Assembly: GCF_030403775.1 (NCBI RefSeq)
Contig: NZ_JAQMWQ010000004.1
Span: 62,001 to 126,000, forward strand
Direction of reading: 5' to 3'
Length of the DNA stretch: 64,000 nt
Origin: Paenibacillus sp. BSR1-1
Lineage (GTDB): Bacteria > Bacillota > Bacilli > Bacillales > Cytobacillaceae
Both the position numbers and the translations under genes were made by a program. How positions within the stretch are numbered: position 1 is the stretch's first letter; the number at the start of each line of letters is the position of its first letter. Under the pieces are notes generated by a model that was not told the origin of the DNA, did not search any database, and worked only from the letters and a program-made list of their open reading frames with translations. Shown here in pieces: positions 18,225 through 25,424 of this stretch.

Positions 18225-18785
18225 CTAATACAAGGATGGACCAAGTACTTTCCCATTGGTCATGGCCGCCAGTTCCACAAGATCCCGGCCAAATCTCTCA
18301 GCTTGTTCTCTTACTTTTTCCTCTACGATATATCCGCCTTCCACGGTAAACCTTGAGTGATACAAAGTACCAGGGATTATATGAACCTGAAAAAATGCCA
18401 TTGCAGTTCTAAATCCCAAATCCAGACCTAAGTAGTGATGATCACTGCCACCTGTTGCTACCAGTCCTGCGGCTTTGCCTTTTATAAAATCATTCGGGAT
18501 CAGGTCAATTAAATTTTTTAAAGCTCCTGTCATGCTGCCACGATACATTGGTGAGCCAAATAGGTAGGCATCAGCCATTTTTATTTTATCAAGCACTTTT
18601 TTTGTTGACTCAGTATAATCTTCAAATGGTCTACCATCGCAAAAATCCAAGGTAACCTCAGACAAATCTATAATATCCGTTTGAATATCGTTTCCTTCCA
18701 GTCGTGCTGAGCTTAACGCATGTTCAATTAATGCTTTCGTCCTTTTGCTGGATGCAGAACTCCCGCACACACCAAGTACTAACAT
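18225..18785 (-). CDS. NADPH-dependent FMN reductase (flavodoxin-like fold)
   Basis: About 186 residues. It begins VLGVCGSSASSKRTK, the phosphate loop of the SsuE/NADPH-FMN reductase family, and has GSPMYRGSMTGALKNLID, the flavin-binding segment. The start is the ATG at 18785 directly after GGAGGGGGAGAA; the longer frame has 31 unrelated residues. With the neighbouring flavin reductase it gives this operon two possible FMNH2 sources. Confidence 0.87.
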   Translation of the reverse strand: MLVLGVCGSSASSKRTKALIEHALSSARLEGNDIQTDIIDLSEVTLDFCDGRPFEDYTESTKKVLDKIKMADAYLFGSPMYRGSMTGALKNLIDLIPNDFIKGKAAGLVATGGSDHHYLGLDLGFRTAMAFFQVHIIPGTLYHSRFTVEGGYIVEEKVREQAERFGRDLVELAAMTNGKVLGPSLY

Positions 18786-18902
18786 TTCTCCCCCTCCAAA
18801 GGTAAAACCATATTCTGCCATAATGAGTTTAGAAAGCTGCTTTTCAAATGTATTTCGTGCTGAGGCCTCCCCGTACAATAAATGCTGTTAAGATCAAATT
18901 TT

Positions 18903-19316
18903 TCAAGGAATTAGCGGGTCTCTAACTTTTACGAAACGAAATGTGTTGCCCATTTTTTCATATTGGTATCCGACGATAAGGGTATCAAAGTTAGTAAGGA
19001 TCGGTGATACGACTAGATGAGGATTTTGAACTAGTAGGTTTTTAATTTCATTTTCAGATAGAGTGTTACTGTGTATTTGCTCTATTAATGTTTGATCGGA
19101 TGCTCTTTGAGGGTTTATTAAAGCGTATGAGAAGGCATTAGGATAAGCAAGGTCTCTTGCTCCTCTATCTGTAATTTCAGATAGTGTCTTAATTTCTTGT
19201 TCAGTTATCGAATAAACACTACGAATTTCGACAGGAATACCATGATTTTTAAGCCATGCTTTTGTCACCTCAAAAGAAGGGTTTCCTGATTTTCCAAAAA
19301 GAATCCAATTTGTCAT
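18903..19316 (-). CDS. ArsC/Spx-like thioredoxin-fold protein without cysteine
   Basis: About 137 residues. The start WILFGKSGNPSFEVTKAWLKNHGIPVEIRSV follows the ArsC/Spx pattern (strand, active loop, helix, second strand), and NPHLVVSPILTNFDTLIVGY matches the C-terminal part. In the active loop the usual Cys residues are replaced (GKSGNPS), and I find no Cys anywhere, so it cannot be a thiol reductase. ATG at 19316 with AGGGAG upstream. It lies between the monooxygenase and the reductases; its role is unknown. Confidence 0.7.
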   Translation of the reverse strand: MTNWILFGKSGNPSFEVTKAWLKNHGIPVEIRSVYSITEQEIKTLSEITDRGARDLAYPNAFSYALINPQRASDQTLIEQIHSNTLSENEIKNLLVQNPHLVVSPILTNFDTLIVGYQYEKMGNTFRFVKVRDPLIP

Positions 19317-19348
19317 TATATCATCTCCCTGCAATATTAATTTACTTC

Positions 19349-20544
19349 TTATGCATTGATGAAAGTTTTTGATTCGGTGGAAACCTCTGAGTTTTTATTT
19401 TCAGCTTTTTTAGAGTCCTTTTCTACTGGATTCCGTAATCCTGCTTGCTCTAATAGTGGTAAAACATTCTCATTAAAGTATGGCATTTCTTGTAAATAAT
19501 CTACGAATGTAACAAGTGATCCGGAAACACCTGTTTTGGATAGTTCAATGAGTCCTTCTGCAACCTGTTCTGGTGTTCCGACTAAAGGCCATCCCCCCCA
19601 TCCGCCAAGGAACTTTTCTTTCGCCTTGGATAGGTAATCACTGGAATGGGAGGAGGCATGCATACCAAACATTTCGGTAATAATCGTCGCAGCTTCCCAA
19701 TCCCCTTGTTCCCGGACATAATAATTGTAGTAGTCTTTTGCCTCTTTTTCTGTAGGACGACAAACTACAAAACTGGTAGTGAACGTATTGATTTCACGTT
19801 TGTACTCTTCCCAAGCTAATTTCTTGACTGTCTCAGTCCACTTGGCTCCTTGTTCAATACTTTCGATATAGCCAAAGTTAAAATCACAAAAACGTGCAGC
19901 ATAGTCTCTTCCGGCCGGCGATGTTCCTGCACTTATTAAAACAGGGCGCGGATTTTGAACAGGTTTAGGTTCGGAGAAACCATCATTAATTTCAAAAAAT
20001 TCACCTTTATGATCAAAATATTGTTCCGACCATAGTTTTAATACCACTTCAAGCCATTCGGTAGAATATCTATATCCCTGATCATGTTCCAACCTCGAAC
20101 CGCCAAACATTCCCATCTCTTTCGGGAACCAGCCAACTACCGTATTAAGTCCGATTCTTCCTTTCGATATATCATCAATTGTTGCAATCATTTTTGCAGC
20201 AACGATTGGATGCATCGTTGGCACATGGGAGGTACAGAACAGATAAATTTTTTTGTAACGGCCGCCATGGCCGCAGCCCATGTATAGGTCTCCATGCATG
20301 TACCGTTTAGATTAATGGATCCCCCCATTCCTCTCCACCGTGCAACAGGTACAATACATTCATATCCAGCATCTTCCATTACTTTAGCGATTTTTACATT
20401 CGTCTCGAAATTTGGTTGAAAACTACTTTCAGCATGTGTCATCGTGCATGAATTGCTAATATTTGGTCCAAATATTCCTAACTTTAATTTATTGCTATTA
20501 AACATGGGATTACCCGCTTCACGGAAAATATCAAAACGACTCAT
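19349..20544 (-). pseudogene. LLM-class flavin-dependent monooxygenase, frame split at an A7 run
   Basis: A complete luciferase-like monooxygenase of about 398 residues is encoded in two frames. The first part (20544 to about 20250) begins MSRFDIFREAGNPMF and ends TWAAAMAAVTKK. The second continues YLFCTSHVPTMHPIVAAK and runs to 19349. They join exactly if the A7 run on the minus strand (20248-20254) had eight A residues. All other parts look intact, including GRIGLNTVVGWFPKEMGMFG and ISAGTSPAGRDYAARF. It resembles FMNH2-dependent alkanesulfonate/pyrimidine-type monooxygenases and is the first gene of the operon; GAGGAGG precedes the ATG. It may be a real loss, a sequence error, or expressed by slippage. 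Confidence 0.8.
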
Positions 20545-20977
20545 ATGAACTCCTCCTCATAAATTGAAGAATAATGGTCTACCTTTTTATGGCATTTAAC
20601 CTGGCCGTCCTATCAAGTAAAAAAAGAAGGATAGTCTTTCTGGAACGGTTTCATTTCGTAAAATAAGTAACTACACCTCCTTTAAGATATCGTTAAATGT
20701 TCCACCCATATTTCTTCCAAATTGTTACGAACAATCAATTTTCCAACTCTTTTGCAAAATTTTATTTTCAAATGGAAAAATAATGAAATAGTAAGATTCC
20801 CCTATTTATTCCCCCCTTCATGCACTTTATTTGCTTTGAAATCCATCTTCCCAACTAGTTTCAATTGTACAATGTTTAAAATCTTAGAACATAATCAAAT
20901 CCCGATTATTGGGACACTATATCAAAATATTTAATTTTTATTCTAACTAAAATTAGTTGTTTAAATCATCCAAAAAA
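20545..20977. other. Long AT-rich intergenic region without a gene
   Basis: Over 430 bases between the monooxygenase operon and the IclR terminator. I see no convincing gene. It must carry the operon promoter; the IclR protein encoded just upstream is the natural candidate regulator, but I could not pick out a clear palindrome. Confidence 0.5.
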
Positions 20978-21009
20978 AAACACATTTACTATAACTAGTA
21001 AACGTGTTT
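20978..21009 (-). terminator. Terminator of the IclR gene
   Basis: Imperfect arms AAACACATTTACTA and TAGTAAACGTGTTT followed on the minus strand by a run of nine T. Confidence 0.75.
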
Positions 21010-21072
21010 AATAAAAAATATCATTTTTAATCGCAGGTAAAGACAGAAAGATTTCTTTAAAATTCCTTTATA

Positions 21073-21867
21073 TTACCACCTGCGACTATATTCATAAAAT
21101 TGGCAAATTTCTGATATCCTGCCCGCAGTTTTCTTAATTTCTTCTACAAAATTGGAAATGTTATGGCGGTTTATACGATCAACTGTACTTACTATATCGA
21201 TTGCAAAATTAACTTTTCTACTATAATCATGAACAGGTGCAGCCACAGAAATCCCACCTATTCCAAATTCCTCAATACTAGTAGAGTATCCTTGTTCTCT
21301 TACCTTTTTCAATTCAGCACGAAATTCATGGGGATCTGTCTTCGTATATTTGGTGTATCGCTTCAACCCTTTTTGTATGACATCTTCAATGAATTCCTCA
21401 TTGCTATTAGCAAGCAGTACTTTACCGGCGCTTGTACAATGTACAGGATTATATCTTCCAATATGATTAAATGATCTACCAGGATATTTGCATCTATATG
21501 CATATACTTGGATTACTTGTGTTCCTGCTAATGTACTACTCCGAATTGTTTCACCAAGTTTATCAGCTGCTTCTTTATATACTGGATAAAATTCTTTAAA
21601 GGCATCGAAGTGTGAAGTTACAATTGTACTTAACGAAAGGAAGGGAATACCTAAGCGATATTTCTTTGTGGAAGGATTCTGCTCCAAAAATCCTTCACTT
21701 GCGAGAGTAGCTAAAAGACGTTGGACTGTACTCCTGGGCATTCCTAGTAATTGAGACAATTCACGCACACCCTGTTCAGGCTCATCCATAGAGAACGAAC
21801 GTAAAATATTTAGTGCATTTTTTACAGTTGAAAGTGACGAACTTTTTTCCTTTTCCAATTTTCCCAT
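21073..21867 (-). CDS. IclR-family transcriptional regulator
   Basis: 264 residues. Residues 13-75 form the winged helix-turn-helix (VKNALNILRSFS, GVRELSQLLGMPRSTVQRLL). The effector domain follows with GRYNPVHCTSAGKVLLA and EFGIGGISVAAPVHDYS, both family hallmarks. The ATG is at 21867, with AGGGGAA upstream. IclR proteins often repress a nearby catabolic operon until they bind an aromatic or short acid; the adjoining monooxygenase operon is the likely target. Confidence 0.88.
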   Translation of the reverse strand: MGKLEKEKSSSLSTVKNALNILRSFSMDEPEQGVRELSQLLGMPRSTVQRLLATLASEGFLEQNPSTKKYRLGIPFLSLSTIVTSHFDAFKEFYPVYKEAADKLGETIRSSTLAGTQVIQVYAYRCKYPGRSFNHIGRYNPVHCTSAGKVLLANSNEEFIEDVIQKGLKRYTKYTKTDPHEFRAELKKVREQGYSTSIEEFGIGGISVAAPVHDYSRKVNFAIDIVSTVDRINRHNISNFVEEIKKTAGRISEICQFYEYSRRW

Positions 21868-21957
21868 CAGCTATTCCCCTTAGAAAAAATGAATTTGTAA
21901 TCCGTCATACTGGCATCTCTGCTAAATTTCTATATGTCACCTTACTTTCTTGAATTT

Positions 21958-22358
21958 TCAGTAAATATAATTTAAGACATCTATATGTTCCAGACTTGTC
22001 GGTTTTTTAAATTGTGCGATGGGGTTATTCATTGCATACTCTCGATTTTTCAACGCAACCATGGCCAAATGCTTCTTTGAGGCACATGTTTCATAAAAAT
22101 AGCGATTGGCAAGCATTCCAAAAAATCCTGGAAAGGTTAAACTAGCAAGTTTTTCGTTTGAATCGTTATCCATAGCTGCATTTATGGCTTGTGTCGCTTC
22201 TTCTGTTGTGGCATGTTTCATTTTTTCAACACGGCAATCAGCACATTGTCGTACTCACCACTTTGAATCATTAGGAACGCTTGTCTGAAGGCGATCCCGC
22301 CCCTGCTGCACAAGCCCCCTCACCTTTTTAAATCCATGAGAACAATCCCCTTAGTCAC
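21958..22358 (-). pseudogene. Remnant of an SCP2/SCPx-type thiolase
   Basis: A possible start GTG at 22358 with AAAGGAG runs for 12 codons to a stop. Then pieces in shifting frames read GEGACAAG (the thiolase nucleophile Cys region), GIAFRQAFLMIQSGEYDNVLIA, VEKMKHATTEEATQAI and, in one open frame of 87 codons, TFPGFFGMLANRYFYE and NPIAQFKKP. About 70-80 N-terminal residues and the C-terminal domain are missing and at least two frameshifts are present. A consensus sigma-54 promoter still stands at 22407-22422. Confidence 0.75.
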
Positions 22359-22406
22359 CGGATCACTCCTTTCTTTGCACATTTCTGAGCCGTCACTATT
22401 TATAAT

Positions 22407-22422
22407 TGCAATTTCTGTGCCA
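22407..22422 (-). promoter_or_regulatory. Sigma-54 promoter in front of the thiolase remnant
   Basis: The minus strand reads TGGCAC-AGAAA-TTGCA, a perfect consensus, about 50 bp before the remnant's start. I do not see the ATGTAAAC-type site near it. Confidence 0.85.
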
Positions 22423-22528
22423 AGAAAAAATATCTTCAAAAGATTTACCATACCTCTGCGAAATTCAAGACGTATTTGGATTTGTTCCTTGTTAAAAACA
22501 AAGGATTAGATCGTTTAGATTAACTATC

Positions 22529-22574
22529 AATGAACCTTTTCTGCATCATAGTGATGAAAAAAAGGTTCATTTTT
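22529..22574. terminator. Second hairpin downstream of the TubZ-like gene
   Basis: AATGAACCTTTT pairs with AAAAGGTTCATT around a 20-base loop that itself contains CATCA/TGATG. It lies 17 bases beyond the main terminator. Confidence 0.4.
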
Positions 22575-22590
22575 ACGGGAAATATAAAAA

Positions 22591-22621
22591 AACACATCGG
22601 ATTGTATCATTCCGATGTGTT
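22591..22621 (-). terminator. Terminator of the TubZ-like gene
   Basis: Perfect arms AACACATCGGA and TCCGATGTGTT with a nine-base loop and seven T on the minus strand, directly after the stop. Confidence 0.85.
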
Positions 22622-22634
22622 CATTAAGTCCCCA

Positions 22635-23744
22635 TTATTTCTTATACTTCGATAACTTGGATGTTATGGATACAGTCTGTTTTTCTGTCTTTTTAATTTT
22701 TAAGTTGGATGCCCAGCTTATGGAAGATTCATATTTTTGGGTATGTTCCTTTTTAACAAGATTCTGTAATCGTTCTTTATTCTTTTCTAGAGATTCTTCC
22801 AAGGAAAGCAGCCGACGGGTTGGGAAGTATAATCCAGCAAGAATGGTTGTAACTGTAGGGTCAGTTTCGGAGAGATACGTCCCTTCAAATAATTGTACTG
22901 GTTCCCCTACCCTTTCAAAAATAGAAGGTACATTAATAAGTTTTGAAATAGTCTCTGGTCCTTCATATATGAGCCCTGCGCGAATGACACCTTGTGATTC
23001 AACAGGACAGAAAATCGAGTTTTCCCAAGAGGATTGTACTTTGGTCGACACTTCCGCACTGGTTTTGGTATCAGTAATCGCAACAGAAGAGATGAGGGTA
23101 ACTCCTCTTGTTCCGAGTATATTCATAAGATCGGTTTCATCGAAGTTCCCGTAAAACGAACTCTTATTTGTTATTTTCAGGACATGACTGATGGCCTCCA
23201 CCGTTTGACGATTAGCAGAGAGGTAAATTTCATGCTTGCTGGATTGCGGCTTCAATTTGCGCATCTGATCATTATCAACCAAGAAAACAGAAGAAATGCC
23301 TTCTATTTGGGAAAGCTCTTCGATACACTCCGCGGTATTGATTCGATTCCCCGCTAATACGTTTCGTTCAGGTATGATGGCAATGGCCCCTACTTTTATG
23401 CCAGGCAATTGGTCGATTAACAGGTCAATTAAAAGCGGGCTCATCCCTGACCCTGTACCGCCGTCCGTTGAAAAAGCTACCAATAGCAGCTTTATGTTCT
23501 TAAAGGAACCCAGTACGAAATCAATCATTTCTCGATATTTTTCCTGAACCGCGCGCATTCCTAAAGATCGATCTTGGCCTGCCCCATTATAACCTGGGAC
23601 AAAATACTTTCTTTCCACTCTGGTGTTTACGGCGCCATCACGTTGATTTGTATTAATTAGCGCTGTTTGAAAACCCAAGACGGATGCAATTTCCGCCATA
23701 TTTCCACCTGCTTGACCTACGCCTAAGATTCCAACCGATTTCAT
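22635..23744 (-). CDS. TubZ-like tubulin/FtsZ-family GTPase
   Basis: 369 residues. The nucleotide loop GVGQAGGNMAE is at the N-terminus; the tubulin signature appears as STDGGTGSGMSP near residue 95, and the T7 catalytic loop as NFDETDLMNIL near 205. The tail is basic (KKIKKTEKQ, KLSKYKK) and lacks the FtsZ C-terminal peptide. By sequence this is the TubZ/RepX type that segregates plasmids and phages of bacilli, shorter than the pBtoxis protein. The ATG at 23744 follows AAGGAGGAGT. No TubR gene or iteron array is next to it, so its job on this replicon is open. Confidence 0.75.
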   Translation of the reverse strand: MKSVGILGVGQAGGNMAEIASVLGFQTALINTNQRDGAVNTRVERKYFVPGYNGAGQDRSLGMRAVQEKYREMIDFVLGSFKNIKLLLVAFSTDGGTGSGMSPLLIDLLIDQLPGIKVGAIAIIPERNVLAGNRINTAECIEELSQIEGISSVFLVDNDQMRKLKPQSSKHEIYLSANRQTVEAISHVLKITNKSSFYGNFDETDLMNILGTRGVTLISSVAITDTKTSAEVSTKVQSSWENSIFCPVESQGVIRAGLIYEGPETISKLINVPSIFERVGEPVQLFEGTYLSETDPTVTTILAGLYFPTRRLLSLEESLEKNKERLQNLVKKEHTQKYESSISWASNLKIKKTEKQTVSITSKLSKYKK

Positions 23745-23944
23745 CTGAAACTCCTCCTTATCAAGGCTGAAATAATTCCATACATATAGTTAGAAGAATT
23801 TTTAATAAAATGAATGGTTTGGATAAAGAAAACCTTATAACATGTTTACTTTTTAGAAGGGCAGATTATGACTAAAAAACGTTTTTTCATCTCAGGGTAA
23901 ATGAGGCATCACGCCAAGCATCAAAATAAGGATCAACTATATCT

Positions 23945-24109
23945 TTATTGTCTTTTTATGTAATCTTTTATATTAATTTGATATTCGCCTACCCATCGAT
24001 ATAGTGTACTTAAAGAAATGCCTAGCTTATTGGCTGCTTCCGTCACATTTTTGCTATTTCTCAGGGTTAAGATCATGGTTCCTTTTTTTGAATCATTTGT
24101 CACAGACTG
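23945..24109 (-). pseudogene. C-terminal Fis-type HTH fragment cut by a repeat element
   Basis: The frame codes for TMILTLRNSKNVTEAANKLG then ISLSTLYRWVGEYQINIKDY, which is like the C-terminal helix-turn-helix of sigma-54 activators (compare KSEASKILGISRTWLYSKM in the gene at 326). The open frame extends upstream to about 24166, but that part is encoded by the repeat at 24114-24203, so it is not native protein. I read this as the 3' end of a lost regulator gene. Confidence 0.6.
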
Positions 24110-24113
24110 ATAG

Positions 24114-24203
24114 AGGGTCTCCCCTGCCCCATACTCCCGCAGGAGTCTTCGCGCCTTCCGCTCCAATCAACATTGTTAAAAATCAACAATGCCCTTAAAC
24201 ATA
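24114..24203. repeat. Half copy of the GC-rich intergenic repeat
   Basis: Matches the right half of the complete copy at 25239-25418 with only a few changes (for example CCCGCAGGAGTCTTCGC and TTGTTAAAAATCAACAATGCCC are shared). It abuts the broken HTH gene. Confidence 0.8.
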
Positions 24204-24260
24204 GTCAATGATTAAAAAACTTTCCATTCAAATGCTAGTTAAAATAGTCTAATAGTGTTG

Positions 24261-24287
24261 AAAAACCCTTGCATGACAAGGGTTTTT
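24261..24287 (-). terminator. Terminator of the 3-hydroxyacyl-CoA dehydrogenase gene
   Basis: Perfect arms AAAAACCCTTG and CAAGGGTTTTT around five bases, eight bases past the stop. Confidence 0.85.
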
Positions 24288-24293
24288 CTGTTT

Positions 24294-25160
24294 CTAAGTA
24301 CTATAACTATAAAACCCTTTACCTGTTTTCCGTCCTAACTCCCCATTTAAGAATTTTTCAGTAAGAATTTTTTTGGGTTTTTGGGATTCATCCCCTGTTT
24401 CTTCGTAGAGAACCTGGCGAATATAATAATTGACATCAATTCCTGTCAAATCTAGAAGAGCAAACGGACCAATCGGGTGATTAAAAGCTTTTGTACAAGC
24501 AAGATCTATTTCTTCCACCGAGGCAATCTCATTTTCCAGCAAATAAACGGCTTCATCTATTACCTTTCCTAAGATTCTGTTTGCAACAAAACCCGATATT
24601 TCCTTTTTTAATAGAATTGGAGTCTTATTCATTTGTTTGGCTAGTCCAAAAGCGGCAGCCGCCGTTTCTTCTGAGGTATGCGGCCCCTTTACAACTTCCA
24701 CTAATTCCATTACGAGAACAGGATTAAAGAAATGAAGATTACATACCTTATCTGGACGATTTGTCGCATCAGCCAGCTTTGAACTGACGATCGTTGAACT
24801 GTTTGTGGCGATGATCGCGTGGGCTGGAGCCAGTTGGTCCACTACGGCAAATAGCTCGCGTTTGGCGTCCAATTTTTCAACAATTGCTTCAATGACAAAA
24901 TCGGTTTGATTTAACGCGGTTTCTAATGAGGTGACAAAATGAAGTTTGCTGAAAGCCTCTTCCACTTGTTGAGCGGTTAATTTTCCTTTTTGGATTCTTT
25001 TGTTCATATGCCCCTGTAAGGATTCTTTTGCTTGTCTTAAGCTTACTTCATTAATATCTTGTAAAAAGACCTCAAATCCGGCAAGAGCTGAGACCATTGC
25101 AATTTGCGAGCCCATTACTCCAGAACCTATAACGGTAATTTGTTTAATGGCAGAATTCAA
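24294..25160 (-). CDS. 3-hydroxybutyryl-CoA / 3-hydroxyacyl-CoA dehydrogenase
   Basis: 288 residues, the single-domain Hbd/MmgB length. It oxidises 3-hydroxyacyl-CoA with NAD. The N-terminal GSGVMGSQIAMVSALAG binds NAD, and NLHFFNPVLVMELVEVV carries the catalytic His. GFVANRILGKVIDEAVYLLE opens the C-terminal domain. The TTG start at 25160 follows GGAGGGAATTTTT. With the AbfD-type dehydratase upstream it fits conversion of 4-hydroxybutyryl-CoA to crotonyl-CoA, then to acetoacetyl-CoA. Confidence 0.9.
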   Translation of the reverse strand: MNSAIKQITVIGSGVMGSQIAMVSALAGFEVFLQDINEVSLRQAKESLQGHMNKRIQKGKLTAQQVEEAFSKLHFVTSLETALNQTDFVIEAIVEKLDAKRELFAVVDQLAPAHAIIATNSSTIVSSKLADATNRPDKVCNLHFFNPVLVMELVEVVKGPHTSEETAAAAFGLAKQMNKTPILLKKEISGFVANRILGKVIDEAVYLLENEIASVEEIDLACTKAFNHPIGPFALLDLTGIDVNYYIRQVLYEETGDESQKPKKILTEKFLNGELGRKTGKGFYSYST

Positions 25161-25238
25161 AAAATTCCCTCCTGTATTCCGGACGCCGCACTAAGACAGT
25201 AGTCCGGACAGATAGTTTCCTAACTTTTTAAATTATGA

Positions 25239-25418
25239 CTCTGTTAAACTTTGTTGTTGATTTGCGCTCCAGGTGCTTCGCTTTCCGCGGGCGTGCCGGG
25301 GAGCCTCCTCGGCGCTTTGGCGCTTGCGGGGTCTCCCCTGCCCCGTACTCCCGCAGGAGTCTTCGCACCTTCCGCTCCAATCACCATTGTTAAAAATCAA
25401 CAATGCCCTTTAACAGAG
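25239..25418. repeat. Complete 180-bp GC-rich intergenic repeat with terminal inverted repeats
   Basis: It is bounded by CTCTGTTAAA and TTTAACAGAG, with a second inverted pair TTGTTGATTT/AAAATCAACAA inside. The core is far richer in GC than its surroundings and has hairpins such as GCGCTTTGGCGC and ACTCCCGCAGGAGT. It has no coding potential. I recall near-identical sequences scattered between genes in many Bacillaceae, so it is a MITE- or BOX-like family. Confidence 0.75.
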
Positions 25419-25424
25419 CCTAAA

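Noticed and set aside
20590..20606. Plus-strand TGGCATTTAACCTGGC as a sigma-54 promoter
   Set aside because: The position of the -12 GC holds GG, and no plus-strand gene follows.
23945..24166. 73-residue HTH frame as the TubR partner of the TubZ-like protein
   Set aside because: Its first 20 codons are repeat DNA and its HTH is of Fis type, not the winged helix of TubR.
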